39,159 nucleotides of DNA from assembly GCA_002591705.1 (NCBI GenBank), contig PAAB01000071.1, positions 1 to 39,159 on the forward strand. The letters run 5' to 3'. The notes below the pieces were generated by a model that saw nothing but the letters and a program-made list of their open reading frames with translations, had not been told where the DNA came from and did no database searches. Shown here one piece after another: positions 6,932 through 14,816 of the stretch. The position numbers were made by a program, and so were the translations under genes. Origin of the DNA: Phycisphaerae bacterium (GTDB taxonomy: Bacteria > Planctomycetota > Phycisphaerae > Phycisphaerales > SM1A02). Position 1 is the first letter of the stretch, and each line of letters begins with the position of its first letter.

Positions 6932-7869
6932 AAATATAAAAGAAAATGATCTAATTGTTTTTGAAAATGTGAGTAAAGTATATAAAAATAATTTTATAGC
7001 TTTAGATAACATTAACCTTAAAATAAAACAGGGTGAAATATTTGCTCTTTTAGGCCCTAATGGTGCTGGGAAGTCTACTCTTATAAATGTATTATGTGGT
7101 TTAGTATTTCATTCGTCAGGTAAGATTACTATCGGGGGATTAGATATAACAAAAAATAGAAAAGAAATAAAGAAACGAATAGGAATAGTTCCACAAGAGT
7201 TACACTTAGAAGCTTTTGAAAAAGTAAAGGACAACATTGCTTATTCAAGAGGTCTATGGGGGAAGAAAGAAGATAAAAACTACCTAAATACTCTTCTTGA
7301 AAAACTAAAACTTTCAGAAAAAAAAAAATAGTTTACTGCTTCAATTGTCAGGTGGAATGAAAAGGAGAGTTCTCATTGCCAAAGCACTTTCACACGAGCC
7401 TGATATACTTTTTTTAGATGAACCTTCTGCAGGTGTAGATGTAGAACTTAGAAAAGAGATGTGGGAAATTATTTATAACCTAAAAAAAATGGGAATAACA
7501 ATTATTTTAACAACACATTACATTGAAGAAGCGGAAGAAATTGCTGACCGCGTAGGATTTATTAACGGAGGAAAGATAGTTTTAGTGGATAAAAAGGAGT
7601 CTATATTAAATAAATTAGGACATAAAAAAATAGTATTCAGAACTAAAAACAAAATAAGCGAAGTATGTAAACTGTTACATTCTAAAAAATATAATATTAA
7701 AAAAAGTGGAAAAAAAATAGAGGTGCATATAAAGAATGATAAAAAGGATATAAAAAATATCCTAGATTTACTTCAAAATAATAAAATTACCTTTGGAGAC
7801 CTAGACATACAAAAAAGATCCCTAGAAAGCATTTTCGTGAATTATATAAACGGTGTTAGCAATGATTAA
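6882..7869 (+). CDS. ABC-2 exporter ATP-binding protein, frameshifted at an A11 tract
   Basis: This is an ATPase of the YadG/CcmA-type drug or polysaccharide exporter group. It is split into two frames. The first part, to the stop at 7329-7331, has the Walker A motif GPNGAGKST and the Q-loop (VPQE). The second, readable from about 7330, has the ABC signature LSGGMKRR, Walker B (ILFLDEPSAGVD) and the H-loop (TTHYIEE). The break is in a run of 11 A (7318-7328). With 10 A the protein would read SEKKNSLLLQLSGG without interruption. It could be a sequencing error, a real mutation or rescue by polymerase slippage. The start is uncertain: ATG 6882 overlaps the previous gene by 50 bases and lacks a Shine-Dalgarno; ATG 6855 and 6864 are in frame. 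The intact permease follows. Confidence 0.85.
7318..7328 (+). repeat. A11 homopolymer at the ATPase frameshift
   Basis: Eleven consecutive A between the Walker A half and the signature-motif half of the ABC ATPase gene. Removing one A restores the full-length frame. Long A tracts are known sites of transcriptional slippage in AT-rich bacteria and also of sequencing and assembly error. Confidence 0.9.
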
Positions 7870-8626
7870 TAAACAAGCTATCAAATCAATTTATTTTCAT
7901 GAAATGAATAGAACTAAAAGAACAATTTTTCAAAGTATATTGTCTCCAATACTTACTACGTCTCTTTATTTTATTATTTTTGGATCAGCCATAGGCTCAA
8001 GAATAACCGAAATTGATGGCGTAACATATGGAATGTTTATTGTGCCTGGTTTGATAATTCTAAATATATTGACACAAAGCATTTCTAATGGCTCTTTTAG
8101 TACATTCTTTCCAAAGTTTAATGGAACAATTTTTGAGTTGCAAGCGGCACCAATTTCAGGCATAGAGATGATATTTGGCTTTGTTGGCGCTACTGCTACA
8201 AAATCAATAATATTAGGCACATTGATTATTATAACCGCCTCATTCTTTATTGATTTAACAATAGCCCATCCATTACTAATGATTTTTTTTCTTATAACTA
8301 CATCTCTTACTTTCAGTTTTTTAGGTTTTATAATTGGAATTTGGGCAGATAATTTTGAACAGTTATCTTTGATACCTTTAATTATAGTTACACCATTAGT
8401 ATTTTTAGGAGGAAGTTTTTATTCTATTAGCATGCTTCCTGATATATGGAAAAATATATCACTTTTAAATCCAGTATTATATTTAGTAAGTGGTTTTAAA
8501 TACAGTTTTTATGAGATCTCAGATGTGAGTCTACTTACCAGCTTGATTACAATCACTCTTATGTTGTTCAGTTGCATAGTAATAACTTATATAATATTTA
8601 AAAAAGGATATAATTTAAGAGATTAA
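7862..8626 (+). CDS. ABC-2 type transporter permease (YadH-like)
   Basis: This inner-membrane permease of 254 residues has six predicted helices and the ABC-2 family pattern: an N-terminal amphipathic stretch (YFHEMNRTKRT), helix 1, an FIVPGL motif, and a final PLVFLGGSFYSISMLP segment typical of YadH/NodJ-like exporters. It should pair with the ATPase encoded just upstream to export a lipid-linked, polyketide-like or drug-like molecule; the substrate is unknown. I chose the ATG at 7862, overlapping the ATPase stop, over a GTG at 7853. The gene is intact, which argues that the transporter is, or recently was, functional despite the ATPase frameshift. The next gene begins three bases after its stop. 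Confidence 0.88.
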   Translation: MINKQAIKSIYFHEMNRTKRTIFQSILSPILTTSLYFIIFGSAIGSRITEIDGVTYGMFIVPGLIILNILTQSISNGSFSTFFPKFNGTIFELQAAPISGIEMIFGFVGATATKSIILGTLIIITASFFIDLTIAHPLLMIFFLITTSLTFSFLGFIIGIWADNFEQLSLIPLIIVTPLVFLGGSFYSISMLPDIWKNISLLNPVLYLVSGFKYSFYEISDVSLLTSLITITLMLFSCIVITYIIFKKGYNLRD

Positions 8627-8629
8627 AAT

Positions 8630-10009
8630 ATGAGTAGTAATTTTTTCAAATTTAAAACAAGAAAATTGAACTTAGATTTTTTAGATAATAACCTCAAAAG
8701 ATTTTCTCCAAATATTTCAGGGAACCTAGAAAAAGATAAAAAGAAATTTACTAAATATTGGAAAGAAAGCAAAGATTTTATAAATAAATTAAAATCAAAA
8801 AACAATAAGCATAAAGATTTGAAAAAAAGTATTAAAGACTTATACTTTTGCAATCAAATTACTAAAAAGATTTTTTTGAATCAGTATTCTTCAAAAATTT
8901 ATAAATTACTTACAAATGATTTAAAAAACTTTATCAGAGTGGAAAACTTAGTTTATGAAGTAAATAAATTTATTCCCTTCTTAACACCAACTAAAGAAGA
9001 TGTTTTAAAGGAGAATAATTTGTCACTAAAAAATAAAGACGGCATTGAAATAGATCAGGGGATTTTTCTGTCTTCCATTTTATCTAATAAAAATGAAGGT
9101 AATCATTTATGCGAGTCTATGTTAAAGCCTTCTAAACTAGCTTTGCTAAACAAAGAAGTATTTGAAAAAGAAGGTTTCGTAGATTTTAAAGGAGCTAAAA
9201 TACAAACTCACGATAATCATAACCTTCTTACTCTAGAAAATAAAGATTTTTTAAATGCTGAAGATGAGAATACATTATATCCATTAGAAGCTGCCATAGA
9301 TTTGGCTATTTTAGAAAAAAATAATTTAATATGTGTTTTAAGGGGAACTAAAGTTAAGCATAAAAAATATAAGAATCAAAGAATTTTTGGTTCTGGAATA
9401 AATTTAACACATTTGTATGAAGGAAAAATTTCTTTTTTGTGGTATATTGTTAGAGAAATGGGAGCTGTGCATAAAGTTTTTAGAGGAATATCAGAAAAAA
9501 ATCAAAAAGAAAGTGCTCTCTTTCCAAATAATGAAAAAATTTGGATTGGAGCTGTTGATAATTTCGCAATTGGAGGCGGTTGTCAATATTTACTAGTCAT
9601 GGATCATATTATAGCAGATAAGAAAAGTTATATGACACTACCAGCTAGAAAAGAAGGTATTATTCCTGGAGCAGCTAATTTAAGACTTTGGCGTTTTGTA
9701 GGAGATAGAACAGCCAGACAGGCTATACAAAATGGACTCACTATAAAAGCAGACTCTGAAAAAGGAAAACTTATTTGTGACGAAGTTGTATCAAATAAAG
9801 ATATAGATAAAGCCTTAAATAGAACCATAAATGCTTACTGTAATTCAGGAGTAGTAGGTGCTGCTTTTAATAGAAGAGCTCTTAGATTAGGACAAGAGTC
9901 CATAGATAATTTTAGAGAATATATGTCTTTATACTGTCACGATCAAGCCTACTGTCATTTTAGTAAAGAATTGATAAATAACTTAGAAAAGTTTTGGCTT
10001 AAATCATGA
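8630..10009 (+). CDS. DpgC-like crotonase-fold thioester dioxygenase homologue
   Basis: This 459-residue protein belongs to the enoyl-CoA hydratase superfamily and most resembles DpgC, the cofactor- and metal-free 3,5-dihydroxyphenylacetyl-CoA 1,2-dioxygenase. Residues 1 to about 200 form a helical N-terminal extension as in DpgC. The crotonase core includes GSGINLTHLYEGKISFLWY and AIGGGCQYLLVMDH, with G315-G316-G317-C318-Q319 matching the oxyanion-hole glycine and Gln299 of DpgC. LPARKEGIIPGAANLRL and FVGDRTARQAI follow, which are highly characteristic. Dioxygenase chemistry on an aryl-acetyl-CoA is inferred from homology; the substrate is unknown because no type III polyketide synthase (DpgA) is in the window. 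It overlaps the downstream carboxyltransferase by four bases (ATGA). Confidence 0.85.
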   Translation: MSSNFFKFKTRKLNLDFLDNNLKRFSPNISGNLEKDKKKFTKYWKESKDFINKLKSKNNKHKDLKKSIKDLYFCNQITKKIFLNQYSSKIYKLLTNDLKNFIRVENLVYEVNKFIPFLTPTKEDVLKENNLSLKNKDGIEIDQGIFLSSILSNKNEGNHLCESMLKPSKLALLNKEVFEKEGFVDFKGAKIQTHDNHNLLTLENKDFLNAEDENTLYPLEAAIDLAILEKNNLICVLRGTKVKHKKYKNQRIFGSGINLTHLYEGKISFLWYIVREMGAVHKVFRGISEKNQKESALFPNNEKIWIGAVDNFAIGGGCQYLLVMDHIIADKKSYMTLPARKEGIIPGAANLRLWRFVGDRTARQAIQNGLTIKADSEKGKLICDEVVSNKDIDKALNRTINAYCNSGVVGAAFNRRALRLGQESIDNFREYMSLYCHDQAYCHFSKELINNLEKFWLKS

Positions 10010-11553
10010 ATTGGAAAGACAGCTTAATTGAGTTATCAAAGAGAAAATCTCTTGCAAAAAAACAAGGTGGGAAAGAAAAAGTTCTTAAACAACACGATGC
10101 AGGAAGATTAACTGTAAGAGAACGAATAGAACTTCTTGTTGACAAAGGTTCTTTTGAAGAAATTGGAATCTTAGCAGGAAGCTCAAAATATGATGAAAAT
10201 GGTAATCTTACAGAATTTAGACCGGCTAACTCGGTTATTGGATATGGAGAAATAAATACTAAACCTATAGTTGTTTATGGAGACGATTTTACAGTGCGGG
10301 GAGGTGCCGCTGATGCTGCAATTTGGGAAAAAATGATTTGTTCAGAAAAATTTGCGAACGAGTATTGTTTACCTTTAATCAGATTAATAGAAGGTACTGG
10401 TGGAGGAGGATCAATTAAATCTTTGGAAGACTCAGGTTATTCTTACGTTCCATTCAATCCGGGCTGGGACATTGTTGTCAATAATCTATCAAAGATACCA
10501 GTAATCTCAATTGCTATGGGTCCTGTTGCAGGATTAGGCGCTGCAAGGTTAGTAAGCAGTCATTACTCAATAATGATAAAAGAACAAAGTCAGATTTTTG
10601 TTGCCGGTCCCCCTCTAGTAAAAAGAATAGGAGAAAATATTTCTAAAGAAGATTTAGGAGGAAGTGAAATTCATGGAAAGAATGGAGTAGTAGACGATGT
10701 TGCCAATAGTGAAAAAGAGGCTATTGATATGGCAAAATTATTTTTATCTTACCTACCAAGTTCAATAAATGAAATTCCAACTAAAAAAGATAACAAGGAC
10801 TCTATTACAAGGAAGGATAATATTTTAAATACTATTATTCCAAAAAATAAGAGAGAAAGCTACGACATTATGCCTATAATTAAAACGATATGTGATAAAG
10901 ATAGCTTTTTTGAAATTGGAAGAAAATATGGTCTTTCTGTTATATCTGGATTTGCAAGGTTAGATGGCTATCCTATAGTAGTTTTAGCAAACAATCCGCA
11001 AATATACGGAGGTGGTTGGACCTCTGACTCTTCAAAGAAAATTATCAAGATACTTGATCTTGCAAAGACTTTTCATCTGCCTGTTTTACATCTAGTAGAC
11101 AATCCAGGTTTTATTATTGGTAGTCACGCTGAAAAAGATGGTACAATTAGATATGGTGCTAGAGCATTAGCTGCAATTTATCAGATTGATGTCCCTATAT
11201 GCGCGATTATCTTAAGAAAAGCCTATGGAGTTGCAGGAGCAGCTCACCTAAATCATACAAAATACCGGTATAGGTTTGCATGGCCCTCAGGGGACTGGGG
11301 ATCTCTTCCTATTGAAGGAGGACTAGAAGCGGCTTACAAGTCTAATATAGAGGCGTCTAGCAATCCAAATAAACTAATAAAAGATTTAGAGTCAAAATTA
11401 AAAAAAATTTCTTCTCCTTTTAGAACAGCAGAGAAATTTTTAATAGAAGATATTATCAATCCTGTAGATACTAGGGAAAAAATATGTAGATGGGCAAAAT
11501 TAGCTTATAAAATTATTAAGCCAGGGCCCACTTCTAGTGGAATGCGCCCATAA
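10006..11553 (+). CDS. acyl-CoA carboxylase carboxyltransferase (beta) subunit, PccB-like
   Basis: The 515-residue protein has the two crotonase-like carboxyltransferase domains of propionyl/methylcrotonyl-CoA carboxylase beta chains. The N-terminal half has GRLTVRERIELLVD, IEGTGGGGS and GPVAGLGAA. The C-terminal half has IYGGGWTSDS, LVDNPGF and KAYGVAGAAH. It would transfer the carboxyl group from biotin to an acyl-CoA. No biotin carboxylase or biotin carrier gene is in the window, so it needs an alpha subunit from elsewhere or acts differently, for example as a decarboxylase-type subunit. The ATGA overlap with the DpgC-like gene suggests the two enzymes act in one pathway. It is the last gene of the run that began at 4547. 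Confidence 0.88.
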   Translation: MNWKDSLIELSKRKSLAKKQGGKEKVLKQHDAGRLTVRERIELLVDKGSFEEIGILAGSSKYDENGNLTEFRPANSVIGYGEINTKPIVVYGDDFTVRGGAADAAIWEKMICSEKFANEYCLPLIRLIEGTGGGGSIKSLEDSGYSYVPFNPGWDIVVNNLSKIPVISIAMGPVAGLGAARLVSSHYSIMIKEQSQIFVAGPPLVKRIGENISKEDLGGSEIHGKNGVVDDVANSEKEAIDMAKLFLSYLPSSINEIPTKKDNKDSITRKDNILNTIIPKNKRESYDIMPIIKTICDKDSFFEIGRKYGLSVISGFARLDGYPIVVLANNPQIYGGGWTSDSSKKIIKILDLAKTFHLPVLHLVDNPGFIIGSHAEKDGTIRYGARALAAIYQIDVPICAIILRKAYGVAGAAHLNHTKYRYRFAWPSGDWGSLPIEGGLEAAYKSNIEASSNPNKLIKDLESKLKKISSPFRTAEKFLIEDIINPVDTREKICRWAKLAYKIIKPGPTSSGMRP

Positions 11554-11576
11554 ATAATTGATTTTAGAATAAAAAT

Positions 11577-12779
11577 TTAATCATTGCTTTTTTCTTGAAC
11601 TTTAAAGCCTTCTTTTTCTATTTTTTTAATCACTCTTTTTGCATGTTCTTTGTTCTGAGTTTCTAAGGTAATATTTAGCCTTGCAGCCCTAATTGATAAA
11701 TCTAAAGTAAATCTGCTATGCTCAACTGCAAGTATATTTATTTTTTCTTTAGCACAAATGTTTGAAATATTATTTAGTTGACCTGGTTTATCTTCCATAT
11801 CTATAGAAAGTGTAAGTATTTGTTTTTTTCTCTCTAAGTCTCTCATTAATAGAGATGAAAGAACTCTTGAGTCTAAATTTCCTCCACAAGCGATTATACC
11901 TATATTTTTTCTTTTCCTGAATTTATTTTCCTCCAAAAGAGCTGCTAAACCTAAGGCTCCTGCTCCTTCTACTAATACCTTCTCTTTCATTAGAAATAAT
12001 GAAATTGCTTTTTCAATTGTACTCTCTTTAACTAATAGTGTTTCATCTACGTATTTTCTGATAATTGGAAAATTTAATTTTCCTATTTTATTTACTGCAA
12101 CACCCTCAGCTATAGTATTTTTTTGAAATGGAAGTTTTTTTTTATAAAATTGATTGTATAAAGATGGAAAGTTTTCTGCCTCTACTCCTACTATCTTTAT
12201 TTTTTTATTTAAGTACTTTGCTATTATTGAACAACCAGCTATTAAACCACCTCCTCCGACTGGAATATATAATACTTCGATATCTGGGAATTTGGTTAAC
12301 ATCTCAAGTGCAACTGTTCCTTGGCCAAAGATAATTTCATAATCATTAAAAGGATGCACTTTTACATAGCCAAATTTATTAGATAATTTATTTACATGTA
12401 ATTCTGATTCTTCAACGTCGTTACCGTGTATGATAATGTTAGAGCCAAGTTCTATATTTTTTCTAATTTTTTCAAATGGCGTGTTGTTTGGCATAACTAT
12501 AGTTGCTTTTATTCCTAGAAGTTTACAACCAAGTGAAATACCTTGAGCATGGTTGCCAGCTGACATTGCAATTACACCTTTTTTTCTCTGTTTGTTGTTC
12601 AAAGACAAAAGTTTATTTATAGATCCTCTATATTTAAAAGATCCTGTTAACTGCCTATTATCATATTTTACAAATATAGATTGCCTCAATTCGTCAGATA
12701 GTATTTTTGAATAATCACACTCTGTTTCTATTATATAAGGATTTATATTATTTTTTGCTTTTATTATATTTTCATACAT
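11577..12779 (-). CDS. ilvA: threonine ammonia-lyase (threonine dehydratase), ACT-domain form
   Basis: This PLP enzyme deaminates L-threonine to 2-oxobutanoate, feeding isoleucine synthesis or threonine breakdown. The 400-residue protein has the PLP lysine K49 in GSFKYRG, the substrate loop SAGNHAQG and the phosphate-binding glycine loop VGGGGLIAG. The C-terminus (about 325-400) is a single ACT domain beginning ILTLSIDMEDKPGQL, so it belongs to the form with one C-terminal ACT domain, not the two-ACT-domain IlvA. The gene symbol is therefore approximate (tdcB-like is equally possible). The ATG is only 15 bases from the ATG of the divergent gene at 12795. The stop is 23 bases from the convergent carboxyltransferase stop. 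Confidence 0.9.
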   Translation of the reverse strand: MYENIIKAKNNINPYIIETECDYSKILSDELRQSIFVKYDNRQLTGSFKYRGSINKLLSLNNKQRKKGVIAMSAGNHAQGISLGCKLLGIKATIVMPNNTPFEKIRKNIELGSNIIIHGNDVEESELHVNKLSNKFGYVKVHPFNDYEIIFGQGTVALEMLTKFPDIEVLYIPVGGGGLIAGCSIIAKYLNKKIKIVGVEAENFPSLYNQFYKKKLPFQKNTIAEGVAVNKIGKLNFPIIRKYVDETLLVKESTIEKAISLFLMKEKVLVEGAGALGLAALLEENKFRKRKNIGIIACGGNLDSRVLSSLLMRDLERKKQILTLSIDMEDKPGQLNNISNICAKEKINILAVEHSRFTLDLSIRAARLNITLETQNKEHAKRVIKKIEKEGFKVQEKSND

Positions 12780-12794
12780 AATAATTTTTAAGAT

Positions 12795-13829
12795 ATGTTA
12801 AAAACTTTAAAGTACCTTAATTATATTCCCAAAGTCAAAACTAAAAAAAGTATATCTTTGCATGCCCACATCATCGGTAACACTATTATTGGAACAAATA
12901 CAATTATAGAAGATAATGTAGTATTGCGGGGCGATGGCAATCAGATTAAAATTGGGAAAAATAGTATTTTAGAAGAAAGGTCTACTGTTCATGTAACTGA
13001 AAATATGGGTGTTAATATTAAAGACGAATGCATAATAGGTAAATTTTGTGTTGTTCATGCTTGTGAAATAGGTCAAAAATCAATAATTGGAGAAAACTCA
13101 GTAATAATGGATGGGAGTAAGATAGGAAGAAATAGTGTAATATTGCCTGATACATTAGTTCCTCCTGGAAAAACCTTTCCTGATTACAGTCTTATAAAAG
13201 GGTCACCTGCAAAACTGGTAAGGAAAATTAATGAAAAAGATTATTCAAATTTAAAAAAAAAAATTAAAGATAGAAGGACTTTCAAATCCTTAAATACATT
13301 CAAAAAATATTTTAAAAATAATAGAAGAAAATATTTAGAAAGGTTTGAATTAAAGAAAAAAGGTCAGATTTTTTTGGCAGACAACATAGAACTTGTGGGT
13401 AATGTAATAATGGGTGCAAAAAGTAGTATATGGTTTGGCACAAAGATTTTAGCGTTCAACAAATCAATTGTAAATATTGGAGCAGGAACAAATGTCCAAG
13501 ATAATTCTCTAATAACCACTAACAAGAATGTTGAAATAGGTAAAAGAATTACAATAGGTCATAATGTAATAATTTTGGGGCCAGCAAAAATTGAAGACGA
13601 TGCAGTAATAGGAATGGGATCTATTCTAGAACCTGGGTGCATAATTAAAAAAAATGCATTCGTTGGCGCTAATTCTCACGTAAAGAAGAATACTGAAGTA
13701 AGCGCAAATACTATTTTTGCAGGAAGACCGGCTAAGTTTTTTAGAAACGTTAAAAAGTCTGAAAAACATTATTTTAAATTGGGACAGAAAGTTTATGAAA
13801 AACTTACAGCCCAATACCAAAAGAAATAA
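12795..13829 (+). CDS. tandem gamma-carbonic-anhydrase-like left-handed beta-helix protein
   Basis: The 344-residue protein is two gamma-carbonic-anhydrase/YrdA-like hexapeptide-repeat domains in one chain (about 1-145 and 191-344), joined by a lysine-rich helical linker. Against the Cam/YrdA zinc triad, domain 1 keeps the first and third His (H66, H88) but has Lys83 for the second. Domain 2 keeps only the second (H256) and has Thr241 and Leu261 at the other two. The accessory residues are also divided: domain 1 keeps Arg45/Asp47 (RGD) but has Glu60 for the Gln, while domain 2 keeps Gln235 (NVQD) but lacks RGD. In gamma-CAs the zinc lies between neighbouring subunits, so one complete site could form at a domain 1/domain 2 interface. 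Acyltransferase or structural roles are alternatives. Confidence 0.85.
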   Translation: MLKTLKYLNYIPKVKTKKSISLHAHIIGNTIIGTNTIIEDNVVLRGDGNQIKIGKNSILEERSTVHVTENMGVNIKDECIIGKFCVVHACEIGQKSIIGENSVIMDGSKIGRNSVILPDTLVPPGKTFPDYSLIKGSPAKLVRKINEKDYSNLKKKIKDRRTFKSLNTFKKYFKNNRRKYLERFELKKKGQIFLADNIELVGNVIMGAKSSIWFGTKILAFNKSIVNIGAGTNVQDNSLITTNKNVEIGKRITIGHNVIILGPAKIEDDAVIGMGSILEPGCIIKKNAFVGANSHVKKNTEVSANTIFAGRPAKFFRNVKKSEKHYFKLGQKVYEKLTAQYQKK

Positions 13830-13956
13830 CATGTTCAAGTTTTGATAGGTTTTAATATTAATTAGAGATTTTGTATTAGGCGAGATGTTAAATTGCTTCA
13901 ACTATATAAAGCTTTTTTTACTTGTAGAAGAATAGAAAAAGGTATGTCTTAGAATT

Positions 13957-14742
13957 TTAAAAGTTGTATTGGTCACTTGGAGTATTCCACCAAGGTTGAT
14001 CACTAAAAGACCTAAAGTCAATTTCATGTGTCCAAGTAGACCTATCTTGTTGTGAAAGAAAATAGTATGCTTCTGCAATTTTTTCAGGAAGTATTAATCC
14101 AGATTTTTCTTTACCTTTGGTTTCTCTTAGATTTTTATATTTTTCTTCCCCTAACATTTTTCCAAGAGTATCAGGCGCATCTACTGCTCCGTCAACAATA
14201 GCATGAATTATATGAATACCACGAGCAGAATATTCATCTGCTAAAGTTTGGCAAAGCATCCTTCTTCCTCCCATTGCTGCTGCATGAGAATGTTGTCCCC
14301 TATTCCCTCTTACTGCTGCTGTTGAGGAAGTTATTATTATCGTTCCTTTCTTTCTATTAGTCATGTATGGCATTAAGCTTTTAGATAATCTAAAAAGTCC
14401 AAGTGTACCCATTTTCCATCCCAATTCGAAAACTTTAAGGCTTAAATTTTCTAAACTACGATTTCCAATTTGTGCTCCTAAATTGTAAACTGCTGTATCA
14501 ATAGGTCCAATATTTTTTTCTATATCTTCAACCAGTTCTTCAATTGTATTTTCCTCTATTGCATTTAACAAACTACCTGATGCGCTAAACCCAGAGCTTT
14601 TAATATCATTGATAATTTTATTTAAACCATCTTCATCGGTTCTTCTGGTTAAAAAAGAGTGGTAACCCTTTTTTGCAAAATATTTAGCTGTATTTCCTCC
14701 TATACCAGCACCAGCACCTATTATAAGACATACTTTATTCAT
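13957..14742 (-). CDS. short-chain dehydrogenase/reductase-family protein lacking the catalytic Tyr and Lys
   Basis: This is a Rossmann-fold SDR protein of 261 residues when started at the ATG at 14742 (MNKVCLIIG); an ATG 15 bases upstream is possible. The nucleotide-binding glycines GAGAGIG are at 9-15, and the NAG-like motif is YNLGA. The catalytic Ser is present (S140 in TSSTAA). At the YxxxK positions, counted from this Ser, the residues are His153 and Met157 (HSHAAAMGG), so the usual Tyr/Lys acid-base pair is absent. The C-terminus ends with a Trp-rich DQPWWNTPSDQ. It may bind NAD(P)(H) without standard dehydrogenase chemistry or use the His. The gene stands alone, divergent from D-lactate dehydrogenase. 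Confidence 0.85.
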   Translation of the reverse strand: MNKVCLIIGAGAGIGGNTAKYFAKKGYHSFLTRRTDEDGLNKIINDIKSSGFSASGSLLNAIEENTIEELVEDIEKNIGPIDTAVYNLGAQIGNRSLENLSLKVFELGWKMGTLGLFRLSKSLMPYMTNRKKGTIIITSSTAAVRGNRGQHSHAAAMGGRRMLCQTLADEYSARGIHIIHAIVDGAVDAPDTLGKMLGEEKYKNLRETKGKEKSGLILPEKIAEAYYFLSQQDRSTWTHEIDFRSFSDQPWWNTPSDQYNF

Positions 14743-14816
14743 AATGTATAATATCATATACTTTATTTTTTAAAAGTTATTTACTTAGGTTAAGTTTGAA
14801 AATATATAATTAAATT

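Noticed and set aside
13626..13901. 91-residue minus-strand frame partly in the gap after the gamma-CA-like gene
   Set aside because: Mostly antisense to the gamma-CA-like gene, with no ribosome binding site; the remaining 127-base gap shows no gene I can support.
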